Positions 8,816-18,152 of a stretch of DNA of 64,000 nt are shown here, one piece after another. Made by a program: the position numbers and the translations under genes. Under the pieces are notes generated by a model. That model worked only from the letters and a program-made list of their open reading frames with translations, was not told the origin of the DNA and did not search any database. The DNA is from Pseudomonas sp. Irchel 3E13. GTDB taxonomy: Bacteria; Pseudomonadota; Gammaproteobacteria; Pseudomonadales; Pseudomonadaceae. Location: positions 434,001 to 498,000 of the forward strand of contig NZ_FYDX01000002.1 in NCBI RefSeq assembly GCF_900187455.1, in the 5' to 3' direction. Position 1 is the first letter of the stretch. Every line of letters starts with the position of its first letter.

Positions 8816-9244
8816 GAAGTTCCTCATTTCCATTGATGTTTATTGTAAAAACACACAAGCGCAGGTAGCCACGAACCGAACGGACAACGTTCGATAATGT
8901 TATTGATGTTTTTCAACGCCCAGCCGACAGCGCAACAGCGGCTCTTCAATCAGGCCGGGTTGTACGGGCGAACTTACGGGCACGCGAAAAGTTACGCTTC
9001 GCGTATTAAGGGAGGGGGATCAGGGATCGTTCATTTCATCAACATCCTTGTTGAAGATCACAAACCAGGGCGGTTTGTGCGGTCCATTGAATACTTCGAT
9101 GAGCGGACGATAAACCCTCTAGTGACTTCAGAGTCAAGCAGTGACTTACAAAGATCGCTGTAATTTCTACAGGCTTTCAGAGTGTTGTCCTATGTACCGG
9201 ATAGGCAGGACACCCCACCCCGCGATCCTTTATAGTGCCGCCCC
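8816..9244. other. 429-bp intergenic region between divergent operons
   Basis: The region is clearly more AT-rich than the flanking genes and must hold promoters for the minus-strand operon and for xseA. Besides the palindrome at 9059-9079 it has a direct repeat of AGTGACTT near 9120 and 9140, with GACT/AGTC arms between them. The 88-codon open frame at 8897-9163 shows no recognisable domain and no ribosome-binding site, so it is not called. Confidence 0.6.
9059..9079. promoter_or_regulatory. perfect palindrome, candidate operator
   Basis: CACAAACC and GGTTTGTG form perfect 8-base arms around a 5-base spacer (AGGGC). It lies about 245 bases upstream of the LuxE-like gene and 165 upstream of xseA. 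No T-run follows on either strand, so an operator is likelier than a terminator. The binding protein is unknown. Confidence 0.4.
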
Positions 9245-10624
9245 ATGATCAGAGACCCTTTCGAACGCCTCGGCCTCGACCGTGAAGTCCTCACCGTCAG
9301 CCAACTCAACGGCCGCGCCCGCGTGCTGCTGGAAGATGTTTTCAGCAGCATCTGGGTCGAGGGCGAGATATCCAACCTCGCCCGCCCGGCTTCCGGCCAC
9401 ATCTACTTCACCCTCAAGGACAGCGGCGCCCAGGTGCGTTGCGCGCTGTTTCGCAATAACGCCGCGCGGATTCGCCAGGCGTTGCGCGATGGCCTGGCGG
9501 TCAAGGTGCGCGGCAAGGTCTCGCTGTTCGAAGGCCGCGGCGACTACCAACTGATCCTCGACACCGTGGAGCCGGCCGGCGACGGCGCGCTGCGCCTGGC
9601 CTTCGAAGCATTGAAAGAGAAGCTCAGCGCCGAAGGCCTGTTCGCCACCGAACGCAAGCGCGCCCTGCCCGCTCACCCGCAACGCATCGGCATCATCAGC
9701 TCGCCGACCGGCGCGGTGATCCGCGACATCATCAGCGTGTTCCGCCGCCGCGCGCCGCAAGTCGAGCTGAACCTGATCCCCACCGCCGTGCAAGGCCGCG
9801 AAGCCATCGGGCAGATTGTCCGCGCCCTGCAAAAAGCTGACGCCCAGGGCTTCGACGCACTGATCCTGGCCCGTGGCGGCGGTTCGCTGGAAGACCTCTG
9901 GTGCTTCAACGAAGAAGCCGTGGCCCGCGCCATCGCCGCTTGTGTGACGCCCATCGTCAGCGCCGTCGGCCATGAAACCGACGTGTCCATCAGTGACTTC
10001 GTCGCCGACGTCCGCGCGCCGACGCCCTCGGCCGCCGCCGAGCTGCTGGCGCCGGACAACAGCGACCTGCAACGCCGCCTGGAAAGCCTGCACCGGCGCC
10101 TGCTGCTGCGCATGCAAAGCCGCCTGAGCCACGATCGCCTGCGCCTCGACAGCCTGGCCCGGCGCCTACGTCACCCCGGCGAACGGCTGCGCCAGCAGGC
10201 GCAGCGTCTGGACGACCTCGACATGCGTTTGCGCCGCGCCTTCGAGCAGCGCCTGAACCAGCGCCGCGAGCGTCTGGCGCGACTCGACACGCGCCTCGCC
10301 GCGCAACATCCCGGACGCACCCTGGCGCTGCTCAAGGAACGCCTCGACAACCTCGCCGAGCGCCTGCCACGCGCCATGCGCGACACCCTCAAGGATCGCC
10401 GCCAACAGCTCCAGAGTCAGGTGCAAATGCTCGAAGTGGTCAGCCCGCTGGCGACGCTGGGTCGCGGCTACAGCATCCTCCTCGACGAGCGCGGCCAGGC
10501 GATCCGCAGCGCCGCGCAGACGCACAACGGCCAGCGCCTGAAAGCCCGCCTGGGCGAAGGCGAATTGCTGGTGCGGGTCGAAGACAACCACCAGACGCCG
10601 GTCACGCTTTCCCTACTGGACTGA
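9245..10624 (+). CDS. xseA: exodeoxyribonuclease VII large subunit
   Basis: This 459-residue protein has the standard XseA plan. An N-terminal OB-fold (residues about 5-105, with WVEGEISNLARPASGHIYFTLKD) is followed by the catalytic core with GIISSPTGAVIRDI, LARGGGSLEDLWCFNEE and SAVGHETDVSISDFVAD. A long coiled coil and the C-terminal GRGYSIL segment complete it. With XseB it degrades single-stranded DNA in repair. The gene is followed four bases later by an M23 peptidase gene, an order also seen in other pseudomonads. Confidence 0.96.
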   Translation: MIRDPFERLGLDREVLTVSQLNGRARVLLEDVFSSIWVEGEISNLARPASGHIYFTLKDSGAQVRCALFRNNAARIRQALRDGLAVKVRGKVSLFEGRGDYQLILDTVEPAGDGALRLAFEALKEKLSAEGLFATERKRALPAHPQRIGIISSPTGAVIRDIISVFRRRAPQVELNLIPTAVQGREAIGQIVRALQKADAQGFDALILARGGGSLEDLWCFNEEAVARAIAACVTPIVSAVGHETDVSISDFVADVRAPTPSAAAELLAPDNSDLQRRLESLHRRLLLRMQSRLSHDRLRLDSLARRLRHPGERLRQQAQRLDDLDMRLRRAFEQRLNQRRERLARLDTRLAAQHPGRTLALLKERLDNLAERLPRAMRDTLKDRRQQLQSQVQMLEVVSPLATLGRGYSILLDERGQAIRSAAQTHNGQRLKARLGEGELLVRVEDNHQTPVTLSLLD

Positions 10625-10628
10625 ATCC

Positions 10629-11453
10629 ATGCCAAGACTGTTTGCCTCGCTGCTCCTGCTCTGCCTGACCTTCGCCAGCAGTGCCCAGGCCAGCTACATC
10701 ACCCGCCAACTGAACAAGCCGGTGCCCGGCGGCGTCGCCGTGGTCGACCTCGGCCCGTCCGCCCAGCCACTGACCGCCCGTTTCGACGGCAAGCCAGTGT
10801 TGGTGGTCAAGGAACAGGACAACTGGCTGGCCATCGTCGGCATCCCGCTGACCCAGAAGCCGGGCGCCGCCAGCATCACCCAAGGCTCCCGCACGCTGAG
10901 CTTCAACGTCGGCAGCAAGAAATATCAGGAACAGCGCATCACCCTGAAAAACCAGCGTCAGGTCAACCCGAACCCGGCCGACCTCAAGCGCATCGACGCC
11001 GAACTGGCCGAGCAATTGAAGGCCTACCGCAGCTTCAGCCCGGGCACGCCGAGCAACTTGCTGCTGGACAAACCGGTCAGCGGACCGCTGTCGAGCCGCT
11101 TCGGCGTGCGCCGCTTCTTCAACGGCGAAGAGCGCAACCCGCATTCCGGCCTGGACTTCGCCGTGCCCGCGGGCACGCCGATCAAGACCCCGGCCAACGG
11201 CAAGGTGATCCTCACCGGCAACTACTTCTTCAACGGCAACACCGTGTTCGTCGATCACGGCCAGGGCTTTATCAGCATGTTCTGCCACCTGTCGAAAATC
11301 GACGTGAAGACCGGCCAGGTCCTGAGCCGCGGCGCGGTGGTCGGCAAGGTCGGCTCCACCGGCCGCGCCACCGGTCCGCACATGCACTGGAACATCAGCC
11401 TCAACGATGCGCGGGTCGATCCGGCGATTTTCATCGGTGCCTTCCAGCCCTGA
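10629..11453 (+). CDS. M23-family metallopeptidase, exported
   Basis: The protein has 274 residues with a clear signal peptide (MPRLFASLLLLCLTFASSAQA). An N-terminal all-beta region is followed by a C-terminal peptidase M23 (lysostaphin/LytM-type) domain. The zinc ligands are visible as HSGLDFAVPAG (H and D) and GPHMHWNIS (HxH), so the domain looks catalytically competent. It probably cleaves peptidoglycan cross-links in the periplasm. It follows xseA by four bases and is closed by a strong terminator. Confidence 0.9.
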   Translation: MPRLFASLLLLCLTFASSAQASYITRQLNKPVPGGVAVVDLGPSAQPLTARFDGKPVLVVKEQDNWLAIVGIPLTQKPGAASITQGSRTLSFNVGSKKYQEQRITLKNQRQVNPNPADLKRIDAELAEQLKAYRSFSPGTPSNLLLDKPVSGPLSSRFGVRRFFNGEERNPHSGLDFAVPAGTPIKTPANGKVILTGNYFFNGNTVFVDHGQGFISMFCHLSKIDVKTGQVLSRGAVVGKVGSTGRATGPHMHWNISLNDARVDPAIFIGAFQP

Positions 11454-11485
11454 GCCACCGCCCGAATGGCGCGCTTGCGCCAATC

Positions 11486-11517
11486 GAAAAGACCGCGCAA
11501 CCGACGCGGTCTTTTTC
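11486..11517 (+). terminator. intrinsic terminator after the M23 peptidase gene
   Basis: AAGACCGCG and CGCGGTCTT pair around a 7-base loop, followed by a run of T. This ends the xseA-M23 transcript. Confidence 0.88.
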
Positions 11518-11622
11518 GTTACAAACCGCTATTAAATGTCGATAAAAAGCTGTTTCCGCACATTTCTATCAATTTTCCCCAGGTGCTTGCCATCTTTCAC
11601 CTCACTGGTTAGGGTTGAGGGC

Positions 11623-11700
11623 ATGAAAACCGCCAAAACCCTCATCCTGCTCCGCCAACACCGCAGCCTTTGCCTGGTCAGTGCACGACTACCAAGCTGA
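11623..11700 (+). CDS. leucine-rich leader peptide of leuA (25 codons)
   Basis: The ATG at 11623 follows a TTGAGGG ribosome-binding site and opens a 25-codon frame ending in TGA at 11700. The peptide begins MKTAKTLILLRQHRSLCLV and has six leucines, clustered at residues 7-10 and 16-23. It lies 77 bases upstream of leuA. Leu codon-rich leaders upstream of leucine biosynthetic genes control transcription by attenuation in enterobacteria. Here the peptide fits that role, but no clear terminator with a T-run is visible between it and leuA, so the mechanism is open. Confidence 0.65.
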   Translation: MKTAKTLILLRQHRSLCLVSARLPS

Positions 11701-11777
11701 ATCGCGTCGCCTCGCCCCTTCCAAAAAAATTCGTATCCGGCAGGCCCGTTCCAGGCCGCATTTAAAGGATTGCTCTG

Positions 11778-13451
11778 ATGTCCATGCTCAAAGACCCTTC
11801 GAAGAAATACCGCGCCTTCCCGACCATCGACTTGCCTGACCGTACCTGGCCGTCGAAGACCATCACCCAGGCGCCGATCTGGTGCAGCTCCGACCTGCGC
11901 GACGGCAACCAGTCGCTGATCGAGCCGATGGATGCCGAGAAGAAGCTGCGTTTCTGGAAGACCCTGGTCAGCGTTGGCGTGAAAGAGATCGAGGCGTCGT
12001 TCCCGTCCGCCTCGCAAACCGACTTCGACTTCGTGCGTACCCTGATCGAAGACGGCCACATCCCTGACGACACCACCATCCAGGTCCTGACCCAGGCTCG
12101 CGAAGACCTCATCGCGCGTACCTTCGAGTCCCTGCGTGGCGCGAAAAAAGCCATCGTCCACCTGTACAACGCCACCTGCCCGTCGTTCCGTCGCATCGTC
12201 TTCAATCAGGACAAGCAAGGCGTGAAGGACATCGCGGTGAACGCGGCCAAGCTGTTCGTCAAATACGCCGCCCAGCAGCCTGAAACCCACTGGACCTTCG
12301 AGTACTCGCCAGAAACCTTCAGCGCCACCGAACTGGAGTTCGCCAAGGAAGTCTGCGACGCGGTCATCGAAGTGTGGAACCCGACCCCGGACCACAAGAT
12401 CATCCTCAACCTGCCGGCCACCGTCGAAGTCTCGACGCCGAACGTCTACGCCGACCAGATCGAATGGTTCTGCCGCAACGTCAACCGCCGCGACAGCGTG
12501 CTGATCAGCCTGCACACCCACAACGACCGTGGCACCGGCGTCGCCGCCACCGAACTGGGCCTGATGGCTGGCGCCGACCGCGCTGAAGGCTGCCTGTTCG
12601 GCAACGGCGAGCGTACCGGTAACGTCGATTTGGTGACCCTGGCGCTGAACCTCTACACCCAGGGCATCGACCCTGAGCTGGACTTCTCCGACATCGACGG
12701 CGTGCGCAAGGTCGTCGAGGAATGCAACCAGTTGCCGGTGCACCCACGTCACCCGTATGTCGGCGACCTGGTTCACACCGCCTTCTCCGGCTCGCACCAG
12801 GACGCCATCCGCAAGGGCTTCACCCAGCAGAAAGAAGGCACCCTGTGGGAAGTGCCGTACCTGCCGATCGACCCGGCCGACATCGGCCGCAGCTACGAGG
12901 CGGTCATCCGCGTCAACAGCCAGTCGGGCAAAGGCGGTATCACCTACCTGCTCGAACAGGAATACGGCATCAGCCTGCCGCGCCGCATGCAGATCGAGTT
13001 CAGCCAGGTTGTCCAGGGTGAAACCGACCGCCTGGGCCTGGAAATGACCGCCCAGCAGATCTACAACCTGCTGCACCGCGAATACCTCCAGGCCAACGCA
13101 CCGTATGCGCTGGTCAGCCATCGCCTGCAGGAAGAAAACGGCCACAGCGCCGTGGAAGTGGAAGTCGCCGGTGAAGGCGAGACCACCCTGCACTGGCGCG
13201 GCAAGGGCAACGGCGCCCTGGAAGCCCTGGTTGCCGGCCTGCCGGTCGCCGTGGAAATCATGGACTACAACGAACACGCCATCGGCGCCGGCACCAACGC
13301 CAAGGCCGCGGCGTACATCGAACTGCGCGTTGCCGGTGGTCGTCCGGTGCACGGCGTGGGCATCGATGAAAACATCACCACCGCCAGCTTCAAGGCCCTG
13401 TTCAGCGCGCTGAACCGCTCCCTGAGCCAGCAGGCGGCGAAGGCGGCGTAA
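11778..13451 (+). CDS. leuA: 2-isopropylmalate synthase
   Basis: This 557-residue enzyme commits 2-oxoisovalerate and acetyl-CoA to leucine synthesis. The TIM-barrel motifs are clear: [15 protein letters not shown] (the metal-binding D and substrate-binding R), and [37 protein letters not shown] with the HxH metal ligands. The C-terminal regulatory domain for leucine feedback runs from about residue 430. It is the long, mycobacterial-like LeuA type usual in pseudomonads. The start at 11778 has an AAAGGA site upstream. A leucine-rich leader peptide precedes it and a strong terminator follows. Confidence 0.96.
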   Translation: MSMLKDPSKKYRAFPTIDLPDRTWPSKTITQAPIWCSSDLRDGNQSLIEPMDAEKKLRFWKTLVSVGVKEIEASFPSASQTDFDFVRTLIEDGHIPDDTTIQVLTQAREDLIARTFESLRGAKKAIVHLYNATCPSFRRIVFNQDKQGVKDIAVNAAKLFVKYAAQQPETHWTFEYSPETFSATELEFAKEVCDAVIEVWNPTPDHKIILNLPATVEVSTPNVYADQIEWFCRNVNRRDSVLISLHTHNDRGTGVAATELGLMAGADRAEGCLFGNGERTGNVDLVTLALNLYTQGIDPELDFSDIDGVRKVVEECNQLPVHPRHPYVGDLVHTAFSGSHQDAIRKGFTQQKEGTLWEVPYLPIDPADIGRSYEAVIRVNSQSGKGGITYLLEQEYGISLPRRMQIEFSQVVQGETDRLGLEMTAQQIYNLLHREYLQANAPYALVSHRLQEENGHSAVEVEVAGEGETTLHWRGKGNGALEALVAGLPVAVEIMDYNEHAIGAGTNAKAAAYIELRVAGGRPVHGVGIDENITTASFKALFSALNRSLSQQAAKAA

Positions 13452-13476
13452 GCCAGACCGCGCTGTCGTCACACTG

Positions 13477-13508
13477 AAAAGCCCGCCTCTCTGGAGGCGG
13501 GCTTTTTT
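13477..13508 (+). terminator. intrinsic terminator of leuA
   Basis: AAAAGCCCGCCTC and GAGGCGGGCTTTTTT form a stem around a TCTG loop with a U-tract. It separates leuA from the A-B-C module. Confidence 0.92.
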
Positions 13509-13676
13509 GTTTGAACACCAGGGGAAATGCCATTATTTTGCTTGTGCTGCTGGATATACTGCGACGACCGCGTTACCCCCTTACCGCATCGAGATCACGG
13601 ACGAAATGAGTTTCCCTCCGAGCACCTCCCGATCTGCTCACGGCCTACCGCCTCAAGACTCCGGACACCCCCGCCC

Positions 13677-15017
13677 ATGACTCCCGGCTCCCTCATGGCG
13701 CTTGTCGAAGACAACGTTCGCCACTACGAAAACATCCTGACCGGACTTCAGACGACACTGTCGAAAGCCACCGCCCAAGACATGCTGCTGACCCAGGACA
13801 CCATTGCCAACCTGCGCCGTATCGAAGCCGCGCCGATCGAGCACCCGGCCCTCGATCAGCAGGTGCGCCATGCGCTGCAGGAACGCCAGCAGCAGGAGTC
13901 GAAATACCGCGCGCAACTGGCAGAAGTGGAGAACGACATCGCCCAACTGGTCAGCGAGTTCCGCGCGCTGGTCAACCAGCGGGAGCAGCGACTTCCGCAG
14001 TTGTGGCAGGCACACATCCTGCATCCGGACTACACCTCGCTGATGCGCCAGGGGCAAGACATCATCCAGGCGCGGCAACGCTTGCAAGACTCGCTGGCGC
14101 AGCTCATCGAAGAGCGCGACAAGAAGATGCCGGCCTACGAAACCAACCCGTTCTACGTGTACCTGCGCACCCGGCGCTATGGCACGGACGACTATTCCCG
14201 CGGGCGGCTGTTCCGCCAGTGTGATGACTGGCTGGCGAGCAAGGTCAATTACCGCGAAAACCGCCGCAACGAACTGATTCTGCGCTCCATGCCCGACAGC
14301 GTCGCAACGTTGGTGGAAGCGCACAACGCCAGGCTGCTGACGCTCGATGAGCAGAATGTGGCGAACTGGGCGAAGGCTGGCGGCGGGCTGCGTGCCGATG
14401 CCACGACGCTGCGCAGGACACTGCTGGCCAAGCAGATCATCGCCGCCAAGACGCGGGCCAATGCGGCCTACGACCAGCTTGTGCTCTTCATCGATTGCGA
14501 AGACAGCTACACCCAGGACATCGAGCGCTGGATCGACGCCCAACTGGGCAACCACAGCATCGATGACATCCTCGAAATGCTGGTGAACGAGTGCCCCGAA
14601 CACAGCAACACGCTCAACCAGTACTGGAGCAAGCTTGCTGATTCGAGCAACCGGGTCGAGGGCCTGGAGGAAAACGTCGACAAGGCCCTGGAGGACTATC
14701 ACCACGCCAAGGAGCTGGAATGGGGCCTGCGCACCTTGCGCGAGGAAGAAACCGACTGCGGCGAGCAGTGCACCTGCGCCTGTCACCGCGATGAGAACTT
14801 CCAGGGCCAGTGCCCCTGCGTGTACGACGACGAACGCTATTACACCTATCCGCCCGAGCTGGACTGCACCGGTCTTATCACTGGCTACATGAAACGAAAC
14901 CTGGCGCTGGACGACCTGATGAGCCTGTTCAACGACCAACGGTTGTCATTCAACGATCAGGTGCCGGAGCCGGCAACAACGGCGCCCGGCGCAGCCACCG
15001 AACTCTCTTCTTCGTAA
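13677..15017 (+). CDS. module protein A: coiled-coil protein with a CxCxCH cluster (unknown function)
   Basis: I do not recognise a named family. The 446-residue protein starts MTPGSLMALVEDN; the second-copy paralogue starts MTPGTLLALVEDN, which fixes this start rather than the longer frame from 13527. It is strongly helical with heptad-like stretches around residues 50-130 and 300-370. A conserved block RTLLAKQIIAAK is shared with the paralogue. Near the C-terminus a Cys/His cluster, CGEQCTCACH followed by CPCVYDDE, could bind a metal. No signal peptide or membrane segment is seen. The B gene follows ten bases after the stop. The partners suggest a membrane-associated complex. Confidence 0.75.
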   Translation: MTPGSLMALVEDNVRHYENILTGLQTTLSKATAQDMLLTQDTIANLRRIEAAPIEHPALDQQVRHALQERQQQESKYRAQLAEVENDIAQLVSEFRALVNQREQRLPQLWQAHILHPDYTSLMRQGQDIIQARQRLQDSLAQLIEERDKKMPAYETNPFYVYLRTRRYGTDDYSRGRLFRQCDDWLASKVNYRENRRNELILRSMPDSVATLVEAHNARLLTLDEQNVANWAKAGGGLRADATTLRRTLLAKQIIAAKTRANAAYDQLVLFIDCEDSYTQDIERWIDAQLGNHSIDDILEMLVNECPEHSNTLNQYWSKLADSSNRVEGLEENVDKALEDYHHAKELEWGLRTLREEETDCGEQCTCACHRDENFQGQCPCVYDDERYYTYPPELDCTGLITGYMKRNLALDDLMSLFNDQRLSFNDQVPEPATTAPGAATELSSS

Positions 15018-15026
15018 GGACACCCC

Positions 15027-16169
15027 ATGAGCCAATACCTCGAACGTGCCGTCACCGGCCTGCGCACCATCGGCATCAACATGCCCAAGCCTGTTCAGGA
15101 AGCGCCGGTGCTGGCGTTGCTGGACAAGGTCGCGCAGTACGACAACGAGAAAGTCACCGCCATCGCCGCCGTGCTGCAGCAGTCCACCAGCTTCAACAGC
15201 ATGGTCCGCGACCAGATCCAGGGCATGGACGTGTCCACCCGCTTCATGAACATCACCAACAGTTTCACCTCGATCCGCGAAGACGCCGCTGCCATGGCCT
15301 TGTGGATGGAAGACGGCCGCCTCGACACCGTGGAGCGCCTCAAGCTGACCTGGATGAACGTGCGTCGCGGCTCGATCCCCAGCCGTTTCGAAGACATCCG
15401 CAAGCATTACCTGCAGGCCTGCAAACTGGCCAATGAACAGATCGTGCGGGAAAACGCGATTCTGGAGTCCTACATGGATTTCCGCCTGGCGATGAAGACC
15501 GCCGAGGTCAACGCCCAGGAAGTGCTGGCCGTGGCCACCGAGGCCCTGGCACAACGCAGCCGCGAACTGGACGACGCAAACACCAACGTGACAGCTGCCG
15601 GCGAACTGGCCGGGGCGGAACGCTCCGCGCTGGAACTGAAACGCGACCTGGCCGTGCGTGAACTGCAGAACGAAGACAAGCGCTACCAGATCATCAAGGA
15701 CATCGCCGACGACCTGCGGGTCGGCTACAACACGGCGGAAATGGTCTTCGCCCGCATCAGCCAGGTGCATGTGGTGAAAGAGCGCCAATACCAGCGCATG
15801 GTGTCGTTCTTCTCCACCAACGAGATCGTCCTCACCAGCCTGGCGGTGTCGTTCTCGGCCAACCAGGGCATGGCGGAAGCGACGCACACCCTCAACGCCA
15901 CCACCGACGGCATCAGCAAAGGCCTGGAAGCCCTCGGCAGCAACACCCAGCAGCAACTCAACGATGCACTGAAAGCCAGTTACGGTTCGACCATCCGCGT
16001 AGACTCCGTGCGCGCCCTGGCCCAAGCCACCCTGGCGTTCCAGAACGATATGAAAACCCTGACCGATACCTACCGCACCGAGTCCACCAAGGCCGCGCAG
16101 GACATCGCCAGCGCCGTCGAAGACGCCAAGCGCGCCTTTGCCGAACTGCTGACCAAGGCGGCGCAATGA
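15027..16169 (+). CDS. module protein B: long helical protein, possibly distantly TelA-like
   Basis: This 380-residue protein is almost entirely helical, without a signal peptide. Long amphipathic stretches, and a central VVKERQYQRMVSFFSTNE region followed by a Thr/Ala-rich helix, recall the plan of TelA/toxic-anion-resistance proteins. I see no diagnostic motif and treat this as weak. It has a good ribosome-binding site (AAGGACACCCC) and its stop overlaps the start of the C gene as ATGA. In the second copy of the module this gene survives only as a 37-codon remnant, so one full B may serve both copies. Confidence 0.75.
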   Translation: MSQYLERAVTGLRTIGINMPKPVQEAPVLALLDKVAQYDNEKVTAIAAVLQQSTSFNSMVRDQIQGMDVSTRFMNITNSFTSIREDAAAMALWMEDGRLDTVERLKLTWMNVRRGSIPSRFEDIRKHYLQACKLANEQIVRENAILESYMDFRLAMKTAEVNAQEVLAVATEALAQRSRELDDANTNVTAAGELAGAERSALELKRDLAVRELQNEDKRYQIIKDIADDLRVGYNTAEMVFARISQVHVVKERQYQRMVSFFSTNEIVLTSLAVSFSANQGMAEATHTLNATTDGISKGLEALGSNTQQQLNDALKASYGSTIRVDSVRALAQATLAFQNDMKTLTDTYRTESTKAAQDIASAVEDAKRAFAELLTKAAQ

Positions 16170-16570
16170 GCAACGGGCGTCTTTCCGAACAGATGGGGGC
16201 CATGGCCCTCGTCGACGACCTGCGCCACCGCCGCATGGAGATCGAGGAACACCTTGATCTCGCCAAGCGCGAGGCGGAAGTCGCGGAGCGTATCCGGGCC
16301 TATTACAAGAGCCAGGGCATCGAGTGCGATGACGAACTGGTGAACGAGGGCGTGCGGGAATTCTTCCAGCATCGGCTGGTGTTCGAAGCGAAGCCCATGA
16401 ACGTCAGGGAGAGGTTTTTCGGCCGGCTCATCATCAGCAATGCGTTCCGCCTGTGGCTGATTTTCATGCTGGCGTTCGCCATTCTGTTTGGGACGTCGTT
16501 CTGCAGCGGCTTCAGCCGCGGGTTTTCCAAGGCTTATCAGGAAGCTCAAACACAGACGACTCAGCACTAA
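16166..16570 (+). CDS. module protein C: small membrane protein with an N-terminal coiled coil
   Basis: This 134-residue protein has a charged helical N-terminal half (MALVDDLRHRRMEIEEHLDLAKREAEV across residues 13-39) and one hydrophobic segment at about 92-112, so it is probably anchored in the inner membrane with the coil in the cytoplasm. It resembles small Pseudomonas proteins grouped as a domain of unknown function (I believe DUF6384, from memory). Its start overlaps the B stop. The first 60 residues are nearly identical to the second-copy C protein, while the C-terminal halves have diverged. Confidence 0.78.
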   Translation: MSNGRLSEQMGAMALVDDLRHRRMEIEEHLDLAKREAEVAERIRAYYKSQGIECDDELVNEGVREFFQHRLVFEAKPMNVRERFFGRLIISNAFRLWLIFMLAFAILFGTSFCSGFSRGFSKAYQEAQTQTTQH

Positions 16571-16584
16571 ACACCCGCCAACAG

Positions 16585-16605
16585 CGCCTTGCAGGCGACT
16601 TTTTT
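16585..16605 (+). terminator. weak intrinsic terminator after module copy 1
   Basis: CGCC-TTGCA-GGCG is followed by ACTTTTTT. The 4-bp stem is short, so termination may be partial and the second copy may be read through. Confidence 0.4.
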
Positions 16606-16723
16606 ATGGGTGCAGCCGGAGGAATATCTCAGTATTCTGCGTTCGATGCTTGTTGCGCGGCCCCACCGGGACTGAACCGGCAGCACCCCATCAAGAAAGG
16701 ACACTGATGAGCACTCCTCTCGC

Positions 16724-18055
16724 ATGACACCCGGCACCCTCCTTGCGCTGGTCGAAGACAATTCGCGCCAGCGCGAACTGATTCTCAACGAACGGCGACG
16801 AGCACTTTCGAGGCTCACCATGAACGACCTGCTGCTCAAGCAGGACGTCATCTGCGCGCTGAACGGACGGCCCCAGGTCCGCTTCTACCACAGCAATTCC
16901 AGCGAGCAACAGGTTCGTCAATTACTGCGCGACCGCGAACAATTGCTGGCCCGCGAGTGGCTGCGCCTGGAGCGCGCCGAGGAAGACATCCTGCCGTTGC
17001 TCACGGACTACCGGAGCGTGGTCGCCGAACGGGAAATCAAGCTGCGCGCACTCTGGCGCGAGCATCGCTTCAGCCCTGATTACATAACGCTGTTCAAAGA
17101 GCTGGAACTCTCGCGCGCCACCCACAAGCGCCTGGAAGCGGCCCTTCCGCGCCTGATCGAGGAGCGCGACAGCAAACTGCCGGCGTATGAGGCCGACCGT
17201 TTTTACAGCTACCTGCGTGAGTACACGCACGATATCGAACGGTACAAAGGCAGTTGGCTACACCAGAAGCTGGTGGCATGGCTGAAGAAAAAAACCAACT
17301 TCACCCAGAACCAACGCAATGAACTGTTGCTCAGGGAAATGCCGCGCACTGTCGAGGCCGACCGCGATGTTCAAGCCCAACGGATCGCCACACTTGAGCA
17401 ACGCAAGCAGGCGGGGTGGAGAGAAGCATTGAGCCCGGTGACAGACGACCCTTCGGCGTTCAAACGCACCCTGCTCGCCAAGCAGATCATCGCCGCCAAG
17501 TCGAAGGCGAACATTGTCCATCAAACCTTGCGCCCACTTCTCGACCTGCAGGACGAAGCCCTGCACAAGGCCGCCAGCCTGATAGTCGACCAGGCCGGGA
17601 GCTCCGACCTGGGGACATTCATCCAGGGCCTGGTGCCCCGGGCCCCGGCCGAAGCGCAACTCTTCAACAAGCACGCGCAAGAACTGCAGGCGCTGAGCAG
17701 CGCACTGGAGGACCTGAGGCGCAGTACACGCAAGGCCGGCGAGCAATATGCCCGTGCCCGCGAACTGCAATATGCGCTGCATGGGCTGCGGATGCGCGAC
17801 TTCCAGTGTCCTGCCCGGTGCGATTGTGCCTGCCACACGATGACCCCGACCGCAGGTCCCTGCGCCTGCCTGTATAGCGACGAACGCTTCGAGGACTACC
17901 CGCCGTCGCTGGACATTCCACAACTGATCTCAAGCTACATGAAACGCAATCTGGAACAGCATGACCTGATCGATCTGTTCAAGAATCGAAGCCAGCCTTT
18001 CGACGATGCCCACACATCAACCTCAGCAGGGATACGCCATGAGCCAATGCCTTGA
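16724..18055 (+). CDS. module protein A', second copy (unknown function)
   Basis: This 443-residue paralogue of the A protein at 13677 has the same start (MTPGTLLALVEDN), the same LIEERDSKLPAYEADRFYSYLR and RTLLAKQIIAAKSKAN blocks, and the same C-terminal Cys/His cluster (CDCACH, then CACLYSDERFEDYPP). The N-terminal third has diverged strongly. A six-codon frame (ATGAGCACTCCTCTCGCATGA) with an AAGGACAC site ends in an ATGA overlap with this start, so translation may be coupled to it. The 3' end runs 17 bases into the B' remnant in another frame, giving an altered C-terminus (AGIRHEPMP). Confidence 0.75.
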   Translation: MTPGTLLALVEDNSRQRELILNERRRALSRLTMNDLLLKQDVICALNGRPQVRFYHSNSSEQQVRQLLRDREQLLAREWLRLERAEEDILPLLTDYRSVVAEREIKLRALWREHRFSPDYITLFKELELSRATHKRLEAALPRLIEERDSKLPAYEADRFYSYLREYTHDIERYKGSWLHQKLVAWLKKKTNFTQNQRNELLLREMPRTVEADRDVQAQRIATLEQRKQAGWREALSPVTDDPSAFKRTLLAKQIIAAKSKANIVHQTLRPLLDLQDEALHKAASLIVDQAGSSDLGTFIQGLVPRAPAEAQLFNKHAQELQALSSALEDLRRSTRKAGEQYARARELQYALHGLRMRDFQCPARCDCACHTMTPTAGPCACLYSDERFEDYPPSLDIPQLISSYMKRNLEQHDLIDLFKNRSQPFDDAHTSTSAGIRHEPMP

Positions 18056-18152
18056 ACATGCCGTCACCGGCTTGCACACCATCGGCCTCAACATGCCCAA
18101 GTCCGTCCAGAAAGCGCCGGTGCGGACGCTGCTGACCAAGGCCGGGCAATGA
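18039..18152 (+). pseudogene. collapsed remnant of module gene B (B')
   Basis: An open frame of 37 codons starts MSQCLEHAVTGLHTIGLN, matching the first 28 residues of B (MSQYLERAVTGLRTIGIN), and then jumps directly to LLTKAGQ, matching the last residues of B (LLTKAAQ). The deletion is in frame and keeps both ends and the ATGA overlap with the next gene. About 340 internal codons are lost. It may still be translated as a micropeptide that couples A' to C'. Confidence 0.82.

Noticed and set aside
8897..9163. 88-codon plus-strand frame in the divergent promoter region
   Set aside because: No ribosome-binding site, no domain, and it spans the likely operator and promoters.
11532..13472. 646-codon open frame on the minus strand
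   Set aside because: Shadow of leuA, running through its terminator and leader.
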